Below, in pieces: positions 16,742 through 25,231 of a stretch of 64,000 nucleotides of DNA. Each line of letters starts with the position of its first letter. Position 1 is the stretch's first letter. Below the pieces are notes generated by a model. The model saw nothing but the letters and a program-made list of their open reading frames with translations. It was not told the DNA's origin and searched no databases. Source of the stretch: an uncultured Prevotella sp. (GTDB lineage Bacteria > Bacteroidota > Bacteroidia > Bacteroidales > Bacteroidaceae); contig USRA01000001.1 in the NCBI GenBank assembly GCA_900557035.1, positions 1 through 64,000 on the forward strand, written 5' to 3'. The translations under genes and the position numbers were made by a program.

Positions 16742-16763
16742 GGAACGAAACTAGCTTCGTTCC
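16742..16763 (+). promoter_or_regulatory. Hairpin just before the methylase start codon
   Basis: GGAACGAA (16742-16749) and TTCGTTCC (16756-16763) form a perfect 8-bp stem with a 6-nt loop, ending 9 nt before the ATG at 16773. It overlaps the ribosome-binding region, so it could limit translation. Confidence 0.55.
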
Positions 16764-16772
16764 ATTCCGCTT

Positions 16773-18764
16773 ATGAACAAATACGAACTCGCAAAGAAGA
16801 TAAACGAACTCGATGGGCTTACGAACGAAGAGAAATCAGAGCTACTGAAGTTGCTTCGTTCGCAAAAGAAGTATGGTCTTGTTTGGGAGGACAAGCCTGA
16901 GGATGCTGAGCAAAGAATGGTCAACGAGCAGCCTGTGCTTGTTGAAGTGCCTGAACGTGCCATCCTCAGCGATGACGCTGAGGCTCCAAACCATATTCTT
17001 ATTGAAGGCGATAACCTCGAAGCCCTTACAGTCCTTAGTTATACCCATGCCGGGAAGATTGATGTCATTTATATTGATCCTCCTTACAATACTCGTAAAA
17101 AAGATTTTAAATATAATGATACATATGTTGACCCAGAGGATGATTATAGTCATAGTACTTGGTTATCCTTTATGGAAAAGCGTTTGAAAATTGCTAAAAA
17201 ACTTTTGGCTGCAACGGGTGTGATATATATACAGATAGATGATAGAGAATATGCACCTTTAAAATTATTATGTGATAGTATCTTTATGGAGTCAAATTGT
17301 ATAGGGCCATTTATCCAAAATAAACTAAATGCTAAAAATGACACATTGAATATACAGAGAAATCATGAGTATATTCTTTGTTATAGAAAAATGGTTAAGT
17401 ACATTGATGATAGTCAAACCAAGGTTGCTCCTAATATACTTATTAGTAACAAAATATATAAACCTTTAATTAAGGAAGATGAAAAGTTCTTTTATTTAAA
17501 TGATAGTATAACAACACGAGGTGAAGGTGGAACATTAAATGCTCGACCTAATTTGGGCTATTCTTTTTATTATCATCCATCTACAAAAGAGTTGTTGCCA
17601 ATTGTTGATTATGATGTGAATATGGCAAAAACATCTAATGATGAATCTGCTATATACACTTCAAAAGAAGAATTGCTTATGAAGGGATTTGTCGTGATTC
17701 GTCCTCCTAAGGTAAGGGGAAAACTTGGGTGTTGGACTTGGGATTTTAAGAAGGCAACAAAAGATAAGAATCTTCTTTATGTAAAAAAGACAAAAAGTCG
17801 CTATAATATACATAAAAGAACTTTTGTTCCAAAAGAAAAAGTAGAGCAAATTACTAATGAAACTTATGTCTATGAGGAAGATGTTTATTCGAATTCAAAG
17901 AGTATTTTGGAATATTCAACTAATGAAGGAACAGATTCTTTTGTAGAAGTTATGGGGTATGATACAGGATTTAATAATCCAAAGAATGTTAGAATGATTG
18001 AATACTTGATGTCTATTATTCCAAATAAAGACTCTATTGTACTAGATTTCTTTGCTGGAACAGGTACAACTCTTCACGCATTAATGCTTTTAAATGAAGA
18101 AGATGGTGGACACCGACGTTGTTTTTTGTCAAATAACAACGAAAATGGCATTTGTGAAAAAGTAACTTACGAACGAAATCGCAAGGTTATCCAAGGCTAT
18201 ACCACTCCTAAGGGAGAGGAGGTTCCTGGATTAAAGTCCAATAATCTTCGTTATTACAAAACTCATCTCCTTCCTCGTGAACAAACCATCAAGAACAAGA
18301 GAGCCTTGGTGGCTGCATCTACCGATTTGCTTTGCATTAAGAATGATGTCTATAAGGAGCAAACCTATTTTGCTGGCAAAAAGTTGAAACCTTCTTGTGC
18401 ACGCTATTTCGACAATGGTCAGACTAAGATGTTGGTTATTTATAATGAGTTAACGGTGAATGCCTTTGCTGAGACCATCTACCATATGGAGGTGGACGGA
18501 AAGATACTCATCTATGTATTTTCCAACACCCGTTATGCTTATGATGATAACTTTGAGGATGTGCTTGATAAGGTTGAACTGTGTGCTTTGCCTGCTGCTA
18601 TCTACGATGCATACAGAAATATCTTGCCTGAGCAGGAAATGAAGTTTGAAGATCCAATGACTGAGAGCGAGAATGACACCGATAACGAAGTTACATCAGA
18701 TAATTCTTCTGAGCAGATGGCATCTTCGGAACATGATACTCAGTTGTCTTTTGATTTTAAATAG
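16773..18764 (+). CDS. Type III-like DNA methyltransferase (Mod, N6-adenine, beta class)
   Basis: A 663-aa site-specific adenine methyltransferase. IDPPYNT (catalytic motif IV) is at about residues 100-106, before the AdoMet-binding FFAGTGTT (motif I) near residues 426-433; this order defines the beta class to which type III Mod proteins belong. The segment between them carries the target-recognition domain. DNA from about 17080 to 18150 is visibly more AT-rich than both ends of the gene, consistent with exchange of the recognition domain. It is followed 21 nt later by a Res-like helicase. An acidic Ser/Asp-rich tail ends the protein. Confidence 0.9.
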   Translation: MNKYELAKKINELDGLTNEEKSELLKLLRSQKKYGLVWEDKPEDAEQRMVNEQPVLVEVPERAILSDDAEAPNHILIEGDNLEALTVLSYTHAGKIDVIYIDPPYNTRKKDFKYNDTYVDPEDDYSHSTWLSFMEKRLKIAKKLLAATGVIYIQIDDREYAPLKLLCDSIFMESNCIGPFIQNKLNAKNDTLNIQRNHEYILCYRKMVKYIDDSQTKVAPNILISNKIYKPLIKEDEKFFYLNDSITTRGEGGTLNARPNLGYSFYYHPSTKELLPIVDYDVNMAKTSNDESAIYTSKEELLMKGFVVIRPPKVRGKLGCWTWDFKKATKDKNLLYVKKTKSRYNIHKRTFVPKEKVEQITNETYVYEEDVYSNSKSILEYSTNEGTDSFVEVMGYDTGFNNPKNVRMIEYLMSIIPNKDSIVLDFFAGTGTTLHALMLLNEEDGGHRRCFLSNNNENGICEKVTYERNRKVIQGYTTPKGEEVPGLKSNNLRYYKTHLLPREQTIKNKRALVAASTDLLCIKNDVYKEQTYFAGKKLKPSCARYFDNGQTKMLVIYNELTVNAFAETIYHMEVDGKILIYVFSNTRYAYDDNFEDVLDKVELCALPAAIYDAYRNILPEQEMKFEDPMTESENDTDNEVTSDNSSEQMASSEHDTQLSFDFK

Positions 18765-18785
18765 AGAAGAAGGAGGTATGAAATT

Positions 18786-21167
18786 ATGATACAGGAAAAG
18801 AAATATCAGATAGAGGCAGTTGAGGCTTTGGTTAAGAAAACCATCAAACTGTTGGAGGCGCCAGAAGATAGAAAAAAGCTGGTGTTCAAGGCTCCTACGG
18901 GCTCTGGCAAGACCGTGATGGCTAGCAAGATGTTGGATGACCTTACCTCGCAACTGGCAGAAGAGGGTAAAGAAGTGGCCGTTATTTGGATTGCTCCTAA
19001 TAAATTACATCAGCAGAGTTATATGAGTATGAAGAACTTCTTTTCCGAAACTCATGTCTTGACTCCTGTGATGTATGATGAGTTAGATCATTCTGTGGAC
19101 GGTTACATCAAATCGGGTGAGGTGTTCTTTGTTAATTGGGAAAGTATTAATAAAGATCGAAATATCCTGGTGCGAGATACTGAGAACTCTTCATCTATTT
19201 ATGATATAGTTCAGCGAACCAAGGAAGATCATCATTTGCCTCTCATAGTAGTTGTAGATGAAGAGCATATGTTTGGTAGTCGCAATGCCAAGCAATCGGA
19301 AAAGGTGTTGAAGAATCTCAATCCGAAGGTCGAGATTCGTATTTCAGCAACACCTTTGCCTTCTTCGTTGAGTTCTGCCGATGATATATATAATGTTCCT
19401 CGTGAAGAAGTTATCAAGGAGGAAATGATTAAGGACGGCATTACTATCAACGCTAATGTGAAAGAGGGCGACGAAATGGTGGGCGAGAATGCTTATCTGC
19501 TGGATTTAGCATTAGCCAAACGGAAGGAACTCAAAGAGGCATACGAGAAAGAAGGAGTTAGAATCAATCCGTTGTTGCTTATTCAGTTGCCGAATGATAA
19601 CTCTGAAACCTTGAATGAAGGAGAACGTGCTATTGTGGATATGGTAAAGAATAGACTGGAAACAGAATACGACATCACAACGGATAATGCTAAGTTGGCA
19701 ATATGGCTATCTACGGAAAAGAAGAATCTTGGGGGATTAGAGAAAAACTATAATCTTACCGATGTCTTACTTTTTAAGCAAGCTATCGCCTTAGGATGGG
19801 ATTGTCCTCGTGCTGCTGTTCTCCTGATTTTTCGAGACATCAAAAGTACGGAGTTTGGTACACAAACGGTAGGACGAATCATGAGAATGCCAGAACAACA
19901 TTATTATACGGATGGTATCTTGAACCATGGTTGGGTATATACCAATTTAAGTCGTGATCGAATAGAGATAGTTGCTGATGACATGAGTTATATCACCAAA
20001 GCATTGTTGTCTTATCGTCGTGAGCATCTGAACAATGTGGCTTTGACTTCTACCTATAGTCAGTATCTCAGTGCTGACCGCAATCGTTTAGGTCCTGATT
20101 TTTATCCTTTGTTGGTGGAGACGTTCAATAATGCTTGGTTTAAACAACCTATTCAGTTGAGCTTCTTTGATTCAGATCCATTTGATGATGATGATAATGA
20201 AGATAAAGCTGGTTCTGATAATGGTGGCTTTATGATAGATGTTGATAAAAACAGGAAGCAAGCTGAGCGTATCGACAGTATCTGTTTTGACAAACATACT
20301 ATAAAGGTGAATATACTCCGTGATGTTGAGATTACTGGTGAAATGGGAACTACTATGGTTGATGAAAACAAGCGTATTTCTTTCACCAGGAATCAGTATG
20401 AGTTGAGTTTGGCATTAGATAAATTCTATAAAGATTTGCTGGCTGGTTATGAAAAGGGAGCCGTCAAAGTACTTCATGGTAACATGGATGAATTGATGGG
20501 TGAGTACTTAGGTATCTTCGAAACAGACGTGCCAAGTATAATCTTGTATAACAGAAACAAGGGCAAGTTTGCTGCCATCATCAATCGTGCAGTTGCCAAA
20601 TATACCAAGATTATCAGCGAGCGCAAAAAGAAACGCAAGGAACGTTCTTTCAAGCAATATACTTGGAATGTGCCAGAGATACGAGAGTATAATGAAACCA
20701 CTTATTCCGAGAATGATGCAAGAAAGAATCATGCCATGCTGCCATATATGCAGTTTAACGATGACTCGTTCCAGGAGCGTGATTTCGAGACGTTCTTGGA
20801 AGAATATGCTGATTGCATTGATTGGTGGTATAAGAATGGTGATGAGGGAAGACAGCATTATGCGATTCCTTATACCAAAAAGACGGGCGAGAAATCTCTC
20901 TTTTATGTTGATTATGTGATTCGTATGAAGAATGGTCAAATTTTTCTTTTTGATACAAAGGGAGTTGGAAGTGATGAGAATGGTCAAGAAAAGCATAATG
21001 CCCTCATCGACTATATGGCGAGTGAAGAGAACAAGGACAAGCATCTGAAAGGTGGTATTATTATACATCAGCAATCGGATGATAACTGGTATTATTCTTC
21101 GTTGCCAATAGAGAATACAACAGATTTAACAGGTTGGGATGCTTTCTTCCCAGATAAATATAAATAA
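18786..21167 (+). CDS. Type III-like restriction subunit (Res): SF2 helicase with C-terminal nuclease
   Basis: A 793-aa protein. SF2 helicase motifs: APTGSGKT (Walker A, about residues 36-43), VVVDEEHMF (motif II as DEEH, about 155-163), SATP (motif III) and QTVGRIMRMP (motif VI, about 359-368). Near the C-terminus, YVDYVIRMKNGQIFLFDTKG (about 706-726) fits a PD-(D/E)XK endonuclease core (Asp...Asp-x-Lys). With Mod it should translocate on and cut unmodified DNA. It is somewhat shorter than classical Res (about 900-1000 aa) and has DEEH in place of DEAH. Confidence 0.88.
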   Translation: MIQEKKYQIEAVEALVKKTIKLLEAPEDRKKLVFKAPTGSGKTVMASKMLDDLTSQLAEEGKEVAVIWIAPNKLHQQSYMSMKNFFSETHVLTPVMYDELDHSVDGYIKSGEVFFVNWESINKDRNILVRDTENSSSIYDIVQRTKEDHHLPLIVVVDEEHMFGSRNAKQSEKVLKNLNPKVEIRISATPLPSSLSSADDIYNVPREEVIKEEMIKDGITINANVKEGDEMVGENAYLLDLALAKRKELKEAYEKEGVRINPLLLIQLPNDNSETLNEGERAIVDMVKNRLETEYDITTDNAKLAIWLSTEKKNLGGLEKNYNLTDVLLFKQAIALGWDCPRAAVLLIFRDIKSTEFGTQTVGRIMRMPEQHYYTDGILNHGWVYTNLSRDRIEIVADDMSYITKALLSYRREHLNNVALTSTYSQYLSADRNRLGPDFYPLLVETFNNAWFKQPIQLSFFDSDPFDDDDNEDKAGSDNGGFMIDVDKNRKQAERIDSICFDKHTIKVNILRDVEITGEMGTTMVDENKRISFTRNQYELSLALDKFYKDLLAGYEKGAVKVLHGNMDELMGEYLGIFETDVPSIILYNRNKGKFAAIINRAVAKYTKIISERKKKRKERSFKQYTWNVPEIREYNETTYSENDARKNHAMLPYMQFNDDSFQERDFETFLEEYADCIDWWYKNGDEGRQHYAIPYTKKTGEKSLFYVDYVIRMKNGQIFLFDTKGVGSDENGQEKHNALIDYMASEENKDKHLKGGIIIHQQSDDNWYYSSLPIENTTDLTGWDAFFPDKYK

Positions 21168-21204
21168 GTCATAAACGCTACATATATAATAAGGTGTAAT
21201 AACG

Positions 21205-21420
21205 ATGGCAAAGGGACTAGATGGAAAATTCTTGCACTATGGCATCCGAAAGGAAGACCTCGACCTGATCAGGACGCTATGCGAGAAGCATGAGATTGAC
21301 TTCGGCTGGATGAGCGAGGAGATTCTCCGCAAATATCATGCAGCCAAGGTTGATAAGATTGAAATGAATGACGAGGATACTGAGAAGATTATCGCCGAGG
21401 CGATTTCTCAGATCAAGTAA
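21205..21420 (+). CDS. 71-aa small protein associated with DNA-modification systems
   Basis: A small charged protein (KFLHYGIRKEDLDLIRTLCE, then HEIDFGWMSEEILRKYHAAK). It resembles, from memory, the short proteins annotated as DNA modification system-associated small protein that sit next to DndD-like ATPases. No catalytic motif is visible; the acidic helical C-terminus (MNDEDTEKIIAEAISQI) may bind a partner. It lies 37 nt after the Res gene and 38 nt before the DndD-like gene, so it links the two halves of the locus. Confidence 0.7.
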   Translation: MAKGLDGKFLHYGIRKEDLDLIRTLCEKHEIDFGWMSEEILRKYHAAKVDKIEMNDEDTEKIIAEAISQIK

Positions 21421-21458
21421 AGAACCAAGAATGAAGAACGAAGAGTGAAGAAAAGATT

Positions 21459-22031
21459 ATGATTATCAAAAGAATCAAAATCAAGAACTATAAGACTTAT
21501 CTGAGTCTTGACTTGGATTTGTCGGTGAGATCCGATCAGCCCATCATCCTGATAGGTGGTATGAACGGTGGTGGTAAGACCACGCTGTTCGAGGCTATCT
21601 GTGGGGCTCTTTATGGACTGAAGATTCAGAACAAGGCGCATTTTCAGGAACTCCTGAACAATGGTGCCTTGGGAAAGGTGGAGCCTACTATCGTGCTTGA
21701 ACTCTCTTTCGAAGGTATGGTGCTCGGACGCAAGCAGCAGTATCTGCTGCGTCGCACTTATAAGCTTAATCCTGCCAACAAGCCTGTGGAGAATGTGCTG
21801 CTCAATATGGATGGCACGCCTTTCTCCTATGGCACGGCTACGCCTCCGCAGCAGCGTGCCGTCAACGAGCAGCAGGTGAACAAAATCATCAAGGCAAACC
21901 TGCCGCAGGAACTCAGCAAGTATTTCCTCTTTGATGCCATGCAGTCGAGCGAGCTCTTGAAGGAGAATGTCTTTGCCCAAATCATCAAGGATAATATCCA
22001 GAATGTGATGGGATTCAACAAGTATCTGTAA
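21459..22031 (+). CDS. N-terminal fragment of the DndD-like ATPase
   Basis: 190 aa. Contains the ABC-type N-lobe with the P-loop and the Q-loop region (FDAMQSSELLKENVF near the end), but no signature motif or Walker B, so this piece alone should not hydrolyse ATP. Confidence 0.7.
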   Translation: MIIKRIKIKNYKTYLSLDLDLSVRSDQPIILIGGMNGGGKTTLFEAICGALYGLKIQNKAHFQELLNNGALGKVEPTIVLELSFEGMVLGRKQQYLLRRTYKLNPANKPVENVLLNMDGTPFSYGTATPPQQRAVNEQQVNKIIKANLPQELSKYFLFDAMQSSELLKENVFAQIIKDNIQNVMGFNKYL

Positions 22032-22139
22032 TTAAAGAATGCTGCCGAGCATCAGCAGCAGGAATGGGCGGCAAGGAGACTGGAGGCGCAGAAGGAGGCT
22101 GAAGAATATAATGGGCTTTGCGAACAGCGCAACCAACTG

Positions 22140-23459
22140 GTGGCTTTGCAGGAGGAGAATACCAAGCACCAGGATGATAAGTATAAATATCTGGTTTCCA
22201 TTCAGGCTGAATATGATGCCGCCAAGGAAGGTGCCAAGGATTCTGCCGAGACTGCACGGAAGATTCAGGATCTGGAGGCCAGCGTGAAGGATACGCAGGA
22301 GTTGTCAAAGCGATATAATGCCCAATTGAAGCAGGTGGTGGATACCTTGGAAATCAACGTGTTCTTTCCGAAACTTGCACAGGGAATCACAAACGAGGTG
22401 AATGACATCATCCGACAGAAAGAAGCCTTGAAGCAGGAACGTGAAGGGGTGCTCTCTCTGGAGCAGATGCGTGAGGTAACTACCAAGATTCTTGGTTATC
22501 TGAAATCGAAGTGCCTCTGTCCGGATTCCGTGGAGGATGACGATGTGGTGGCTTACCTGAAGAGTCAGCAGGAAGCTTTGCAGCGCAAGGACGACTATGC
22601 TTTCCTGGATGAAAGCGAGTTTGATGCGCTCAAGAATCTGCTGGGTGCCAATGCTGTGAATGAGTTTATCGCCCTTAATGACAGTCGTTATGATTTGGAA
22701 AAGCGGTTGGAGAACTATGATAATCAGCAGAGTCAGATTGCTCTGCTCCGTCGTAGCATGGTAAGCGGTAATACCGAAATCATCAAGGCATACGAGGAGG
22801 CTAGCCGTGAACTCGAAATCTTGAAGAAGGAGGCGAATGACAGAAAGATGAGCATAGAGAAACTGGAGCGGAAGATTCACCAGTTTGATGTGCAGATACA
22901 GCAGGAACCTGATGTGAAATATGACATGCTGGTGAAACTGAAACCTTTCTTTGAGGATGTTGCCGACACTCTGCTTAAGCGCAAGAAGGAGAAGATAGAG
23001 GAGGATATGAAGGAGCAACTCAACAAACTCCTCATTTCCTACAAGGGCTGCATCGCCAAGGTGGAGCTATCAGACAGTATGGAGAATTTCACCATCCGTC
23101 TCTATCACAAGGCAGGAAATGAAATCTCGCTCAACCAACTGAATGCGGCATCCAAGCAAATCTTTATCCAGGTGTTGCTGAAGGTGCTTCGAAATCTGGG
23201 CGATTATAATCCACCTGTGATGATAGACACCGTGATGGGAGTATTGGATGAGGAGAGCCGTGATGTGCTGATGGAAGAATACTTCCCGGGACTTGCCGAG
23301 CAAACCATCCTGCTTTGCACCACTTCGGAAATCAGAAAGGATAAGGATTACATGAAGCTGGAACCATTCCTCTCCCGTTCTTATACACTGGTAAGAGATG
23401 TGGAAAGTCAGAGCACCCACGTGGAGGAAGGATACTTTGGAGTAATGTGTAATGAATAA
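22140..23459 (+). CDS. C-terminal fragment of the DndD-like ATPase
   Basis: 439 aa if translation restarts at the ATG at 22140. Consists of long heptad-like helices (coiled coil), a central region with KCLCPDS that lacks a complete zinc-hook CxxC, and the C-lobe with NQLNAASKQIFIQVL (signature-like) and VMIDTVMGVLDEESRDVL (Walker B/D-loop). The 36 codons between the TAA and this ATG remain open and alignable in frame, which argues for a recent stop. Confidence 0.65.
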   Translation: MALQEENTKHQDDKYKYLVSIQAEYDAAKEGAKDSAETARKIQDLEASVKDTQELSKRYNAQLKQVVDTLEINVFFPKLAQGITNEVNDIIRQKEALKQEREGVLSLEQMREVTTKILGYLKSKCLCPDSVEDDDVVAYLKSQQEALQRKDDYAFLDESEFDALKNLLGANAVNEFIALNDSRYDLEKRLENYDNQQSQIALLRRSMVSGNTEIIKAYEEASRELEILKKEANDRKMSIEKLERKIHQFDVQIQQEPDVKYDMLVKLKPFFEDVADTLLKRKKEKIEEDMKEQLNKLLISYKGCIAKVELSDSMENFTIRLYHKAGNEISLNQLNAASKQIFIQVLLKVLRNLGDYNPPVMIDTVMGVLDEESRDVLMEEYFPGLAEQTILLCTTSEIRKDKDYMKLEPFLSRSYTLVRDVESQSTHVEEGYFGVMCNE

Positions 23460-23487
23460 TGTTTCTTATTGACGGAGCAATATATAT

Positions 23488-25071
23488 ATGGAAGTAGCAT
23501 TAGAGAATATACGACAGGCAGAAGGTATGGTAGAAGCCATCATGCCTTTGAAGGAGAAACTGGAGAAGCGTTTGAACCTTTCGCGGCAAGTGGAAGGGGA
23601 GAGGGATGCCATGCTAACCCTGAATAAGGTGATGCGAATCTGCCTGATAGCCAGTTTGAGCTTAACGGAGAAGAGAAGTGTGGATGGTTTGGGAGATATC
23701 GGATTATCGAAATCTTCTCAGCGCATCATGCCTAGTTTCTTTACCAAGGACAATAAAAAGTCGCTTTTTTCGGCTTTGTTGAAGTTGAGATATAGAGATT
23801 GTGAGGTGGATTGGCAGAATGCCAGTATCGTGGATCGCATCGTGGCGAAGGAAATCTATCGGGGTATCGCTTATCTTTCGGAAGATGAGAATCTGAATGC
23901 TTTCCTCTTTGCGGCAAGCGACAGGCGACATGGTGGAAGTGGAATTCCTGCCTTGGAGTTGCTGATAGGCGAGTATGCAGAGGATATGGAAGCAAAATTG
24001 AATATCAACGGACGTTCGGTATCGAATGCACAGATTCTGGTGGCTGGTACCACGGGTTCGGGTAAGACCAATCTGCTGGCGGTGTTGATTCAGCAGTTTC
24101 GTAATCTCTCCACCGAGACGCCTTATCCCGTCAATTTCCTCTTGTTCGATTACAAGGGTGAGTTCTCTGACCCCTCGAATGCCAACTGGCTTATTCATTT
24201 CGATGTAGATAGGAGTTGTATTCTCGACCCCGTGGTTGCGCCGTTGCCTTTTACGCCGTTCAAGGATTTTACGGGCAGGACCATCAACGAAATTAATCTC
24301 TATTCCACGGAGATGGCTGGTGCTCTCTGCGCTGTAGATCGTGCAACGGTGAGCGCATCCATGAGTAATCGACTGAGTGAAGCCATTGTTGAGGCTTATA
24401 AGCAGACGGCAGGCAAGCCTATCACTTTTGAGTTGATGCTGATGAAATATCAGCAGAGAATGCAGAATCCGGATAAGGATGACAGCATCACTTCGGTTTT
24501 GAAGCAGTTGATTCGCAATCATCTGTTTGCATCGGAAGATAAGGTGAATTTGGTAGATGAGTGTTTTATCGTGAAGATGGATGCTTTCCCGAAAGATGGT
24601 CCGATAGCCAGGGCTATCGTGTATTTCATCATTTCAAAGCTCAATAATATCTATGAGCAGTTGCCGAAGCAGGCTGTGAATGAGGATTATGTACAGATTC
24701 GCCACTTCACGATTATCGATGAGGCTCACTATATGCTGGACTTCGATAATCAGCCGCTTCGTAATCTGATTGCTGTGGGTAGAAATAAGGGGTTGAGCAT
24801 TATCTTTGCCACTCAAAACATGGATAGCTATAAGAGTAGGTTCTTTGATTTCTATGCCAATGCGCAGTATCCGCTCATCATGAAGCAGCAGACTATTTCG
24901 GACAGTATCATCAAGGATCTCTTTGGTGTATCGGGTAAAGATTTCCAGGAAATCAAGTCGGCGATAGCTGGTTTGCAGAAAGGCGAGTTGATTATCAAGG
25001 ATCATACGATGGCTGCCCTTGGTTTGGGCGGTAAACCGTATAAGAAAATAAAGGTGACGCATCTCATTTGA
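23488..25071 (+). CDS. HerA/FtsK-like ATPase (DptH-like)
   Basis: A 527-aa ATP-binding protein. An N-terminal ~170-residue region precedes the P-loop AGTTGSGKTN (about residues 185-194); Walker B is FTIIDEAHYMLDF near residue 406, and FATQNMDS follows as a sensor-like block. Proteins of this type (HerA/VirB4 group, including DptH of phosphorothioate-dependent restriction) form hexameric rings that pump DNA. It starts 28 nt after the DndD-like gene and is the last gene of the island, with its own terminator. Whether it forms one complex with Mod/Res is inference. Confidence 0.82.
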   Translation: MEVALENIRQAEGMVEAIMPLKEKLEKRLNLSRQVEGERDAMLTLNKVMRICLIASLSLTEKRSVDGLGDIGLSKSSQRIMPSFFTKDNKKSLFSALLKLRYRDCEVDWQNASIVDRIVAKEIYRGIAYLSEDENLNAFLFAASDRRHGGSGIPALELLIGEYAEDMEAKLNINGRSVSNAQILVAGTTGSGKTNLLAVLIQQFRNLSTETPYPVNFLLFDYKGEFSDPSNANWLIHFDVDRSCILDPVVAPLPFTPFKDFTGRTINEINLYSTEMAGALCAVDRATVSASMSNRLSEAIVEAYKQTAGKPITFELMLMKYQQRMQNPDKDDSITSVLKQLIRNHLFASEDKVNLVDECFIVKMDAFPKDGPIARAIVYFIISKLNNIYEQLPKQAVNEDYVQIRHFTIIDEAHYMLDFDNQPLRNLIAVGRNKGLSIIFATQNMDSYKSRFFDFYANAQYPLIMKQQTISDSIIKDLFGVSGKDFQEIKSAIAGLQKGELIIKDHTMAALGLGGKPYKKIKVTHLI

Positions 25072-25085
25072 TGCGCCACTTTTTT
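25054..25085 (+). terminator. Terminator at the end of the defence operon
   Basis: Stem 25054-25063 with 25070-25079 (10 bp, one mismatch), 6-nt loop, followed by T6. It overlaps the stop codon of the HerA-like gene. Confidence 0.85.
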
Positions 25086-25100
25086 ATATGATATGCCTTG

Positions 25101-25186
25101 TTGCCGCTGATTTGCAACAAACTTTGGTCTAGTTGCCCCTGATTTGCAACAAAAACGACCTTTTTTTGCCACTGATTTGCAACAAA
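25101..25186. repeat. Three 21-bp direct repeats with 32-33-bp period
   Basis: Copies at 25101-25121, 25133-25153 and 25166-25186 share TTGCC-N-CTGATTTGCAACAAA with one variable base. Spacers are 11 and 12 bp and unrelated. They fill the gap between the defence island and the glycerophosphodiesterase gene. Confidence 0.95.
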
Positions 25187-25231
25187 AGCAAAAAACTTCT
25201 CAATTCATATTCTATTTTTCCTTTTTATTCT

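Larger units (their letters stand above)
21459..23459 (+). pseudogene. DndD-like SMC/ABC ATPase interrupted by one in-frame TAA
   Basis: Reading frame stays the same across 21459-23459, but codon 191 (22029-22031) is TAA. Without it the product would be about 666 aa, the usual DndD size, with Walker A GGMNGGGKTT (about residues 33-42), a coiled-coil middle and the C-terminal D-loop region DTVMGVLDEESR (about 588-599). The context NKYL-stop-LKNAAEH suggests CAA (Gln) changed to TAA by a single C-to-T. DndD-like ATPases act in phosphorothioation or related DNA-modification defence. The gene may be dead, may yield two pieces, or the stop may be a sequencing error. Confidence 0.85.

Noticed and set aside
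25101-25186. CRISPR array
   Set aside because: Only three units; spacers are 11-12 bp, far too short, and no cas genes are present. The TAGACAC array at 46671 is rejected for the same reason, with a 7-9-bp repeat.
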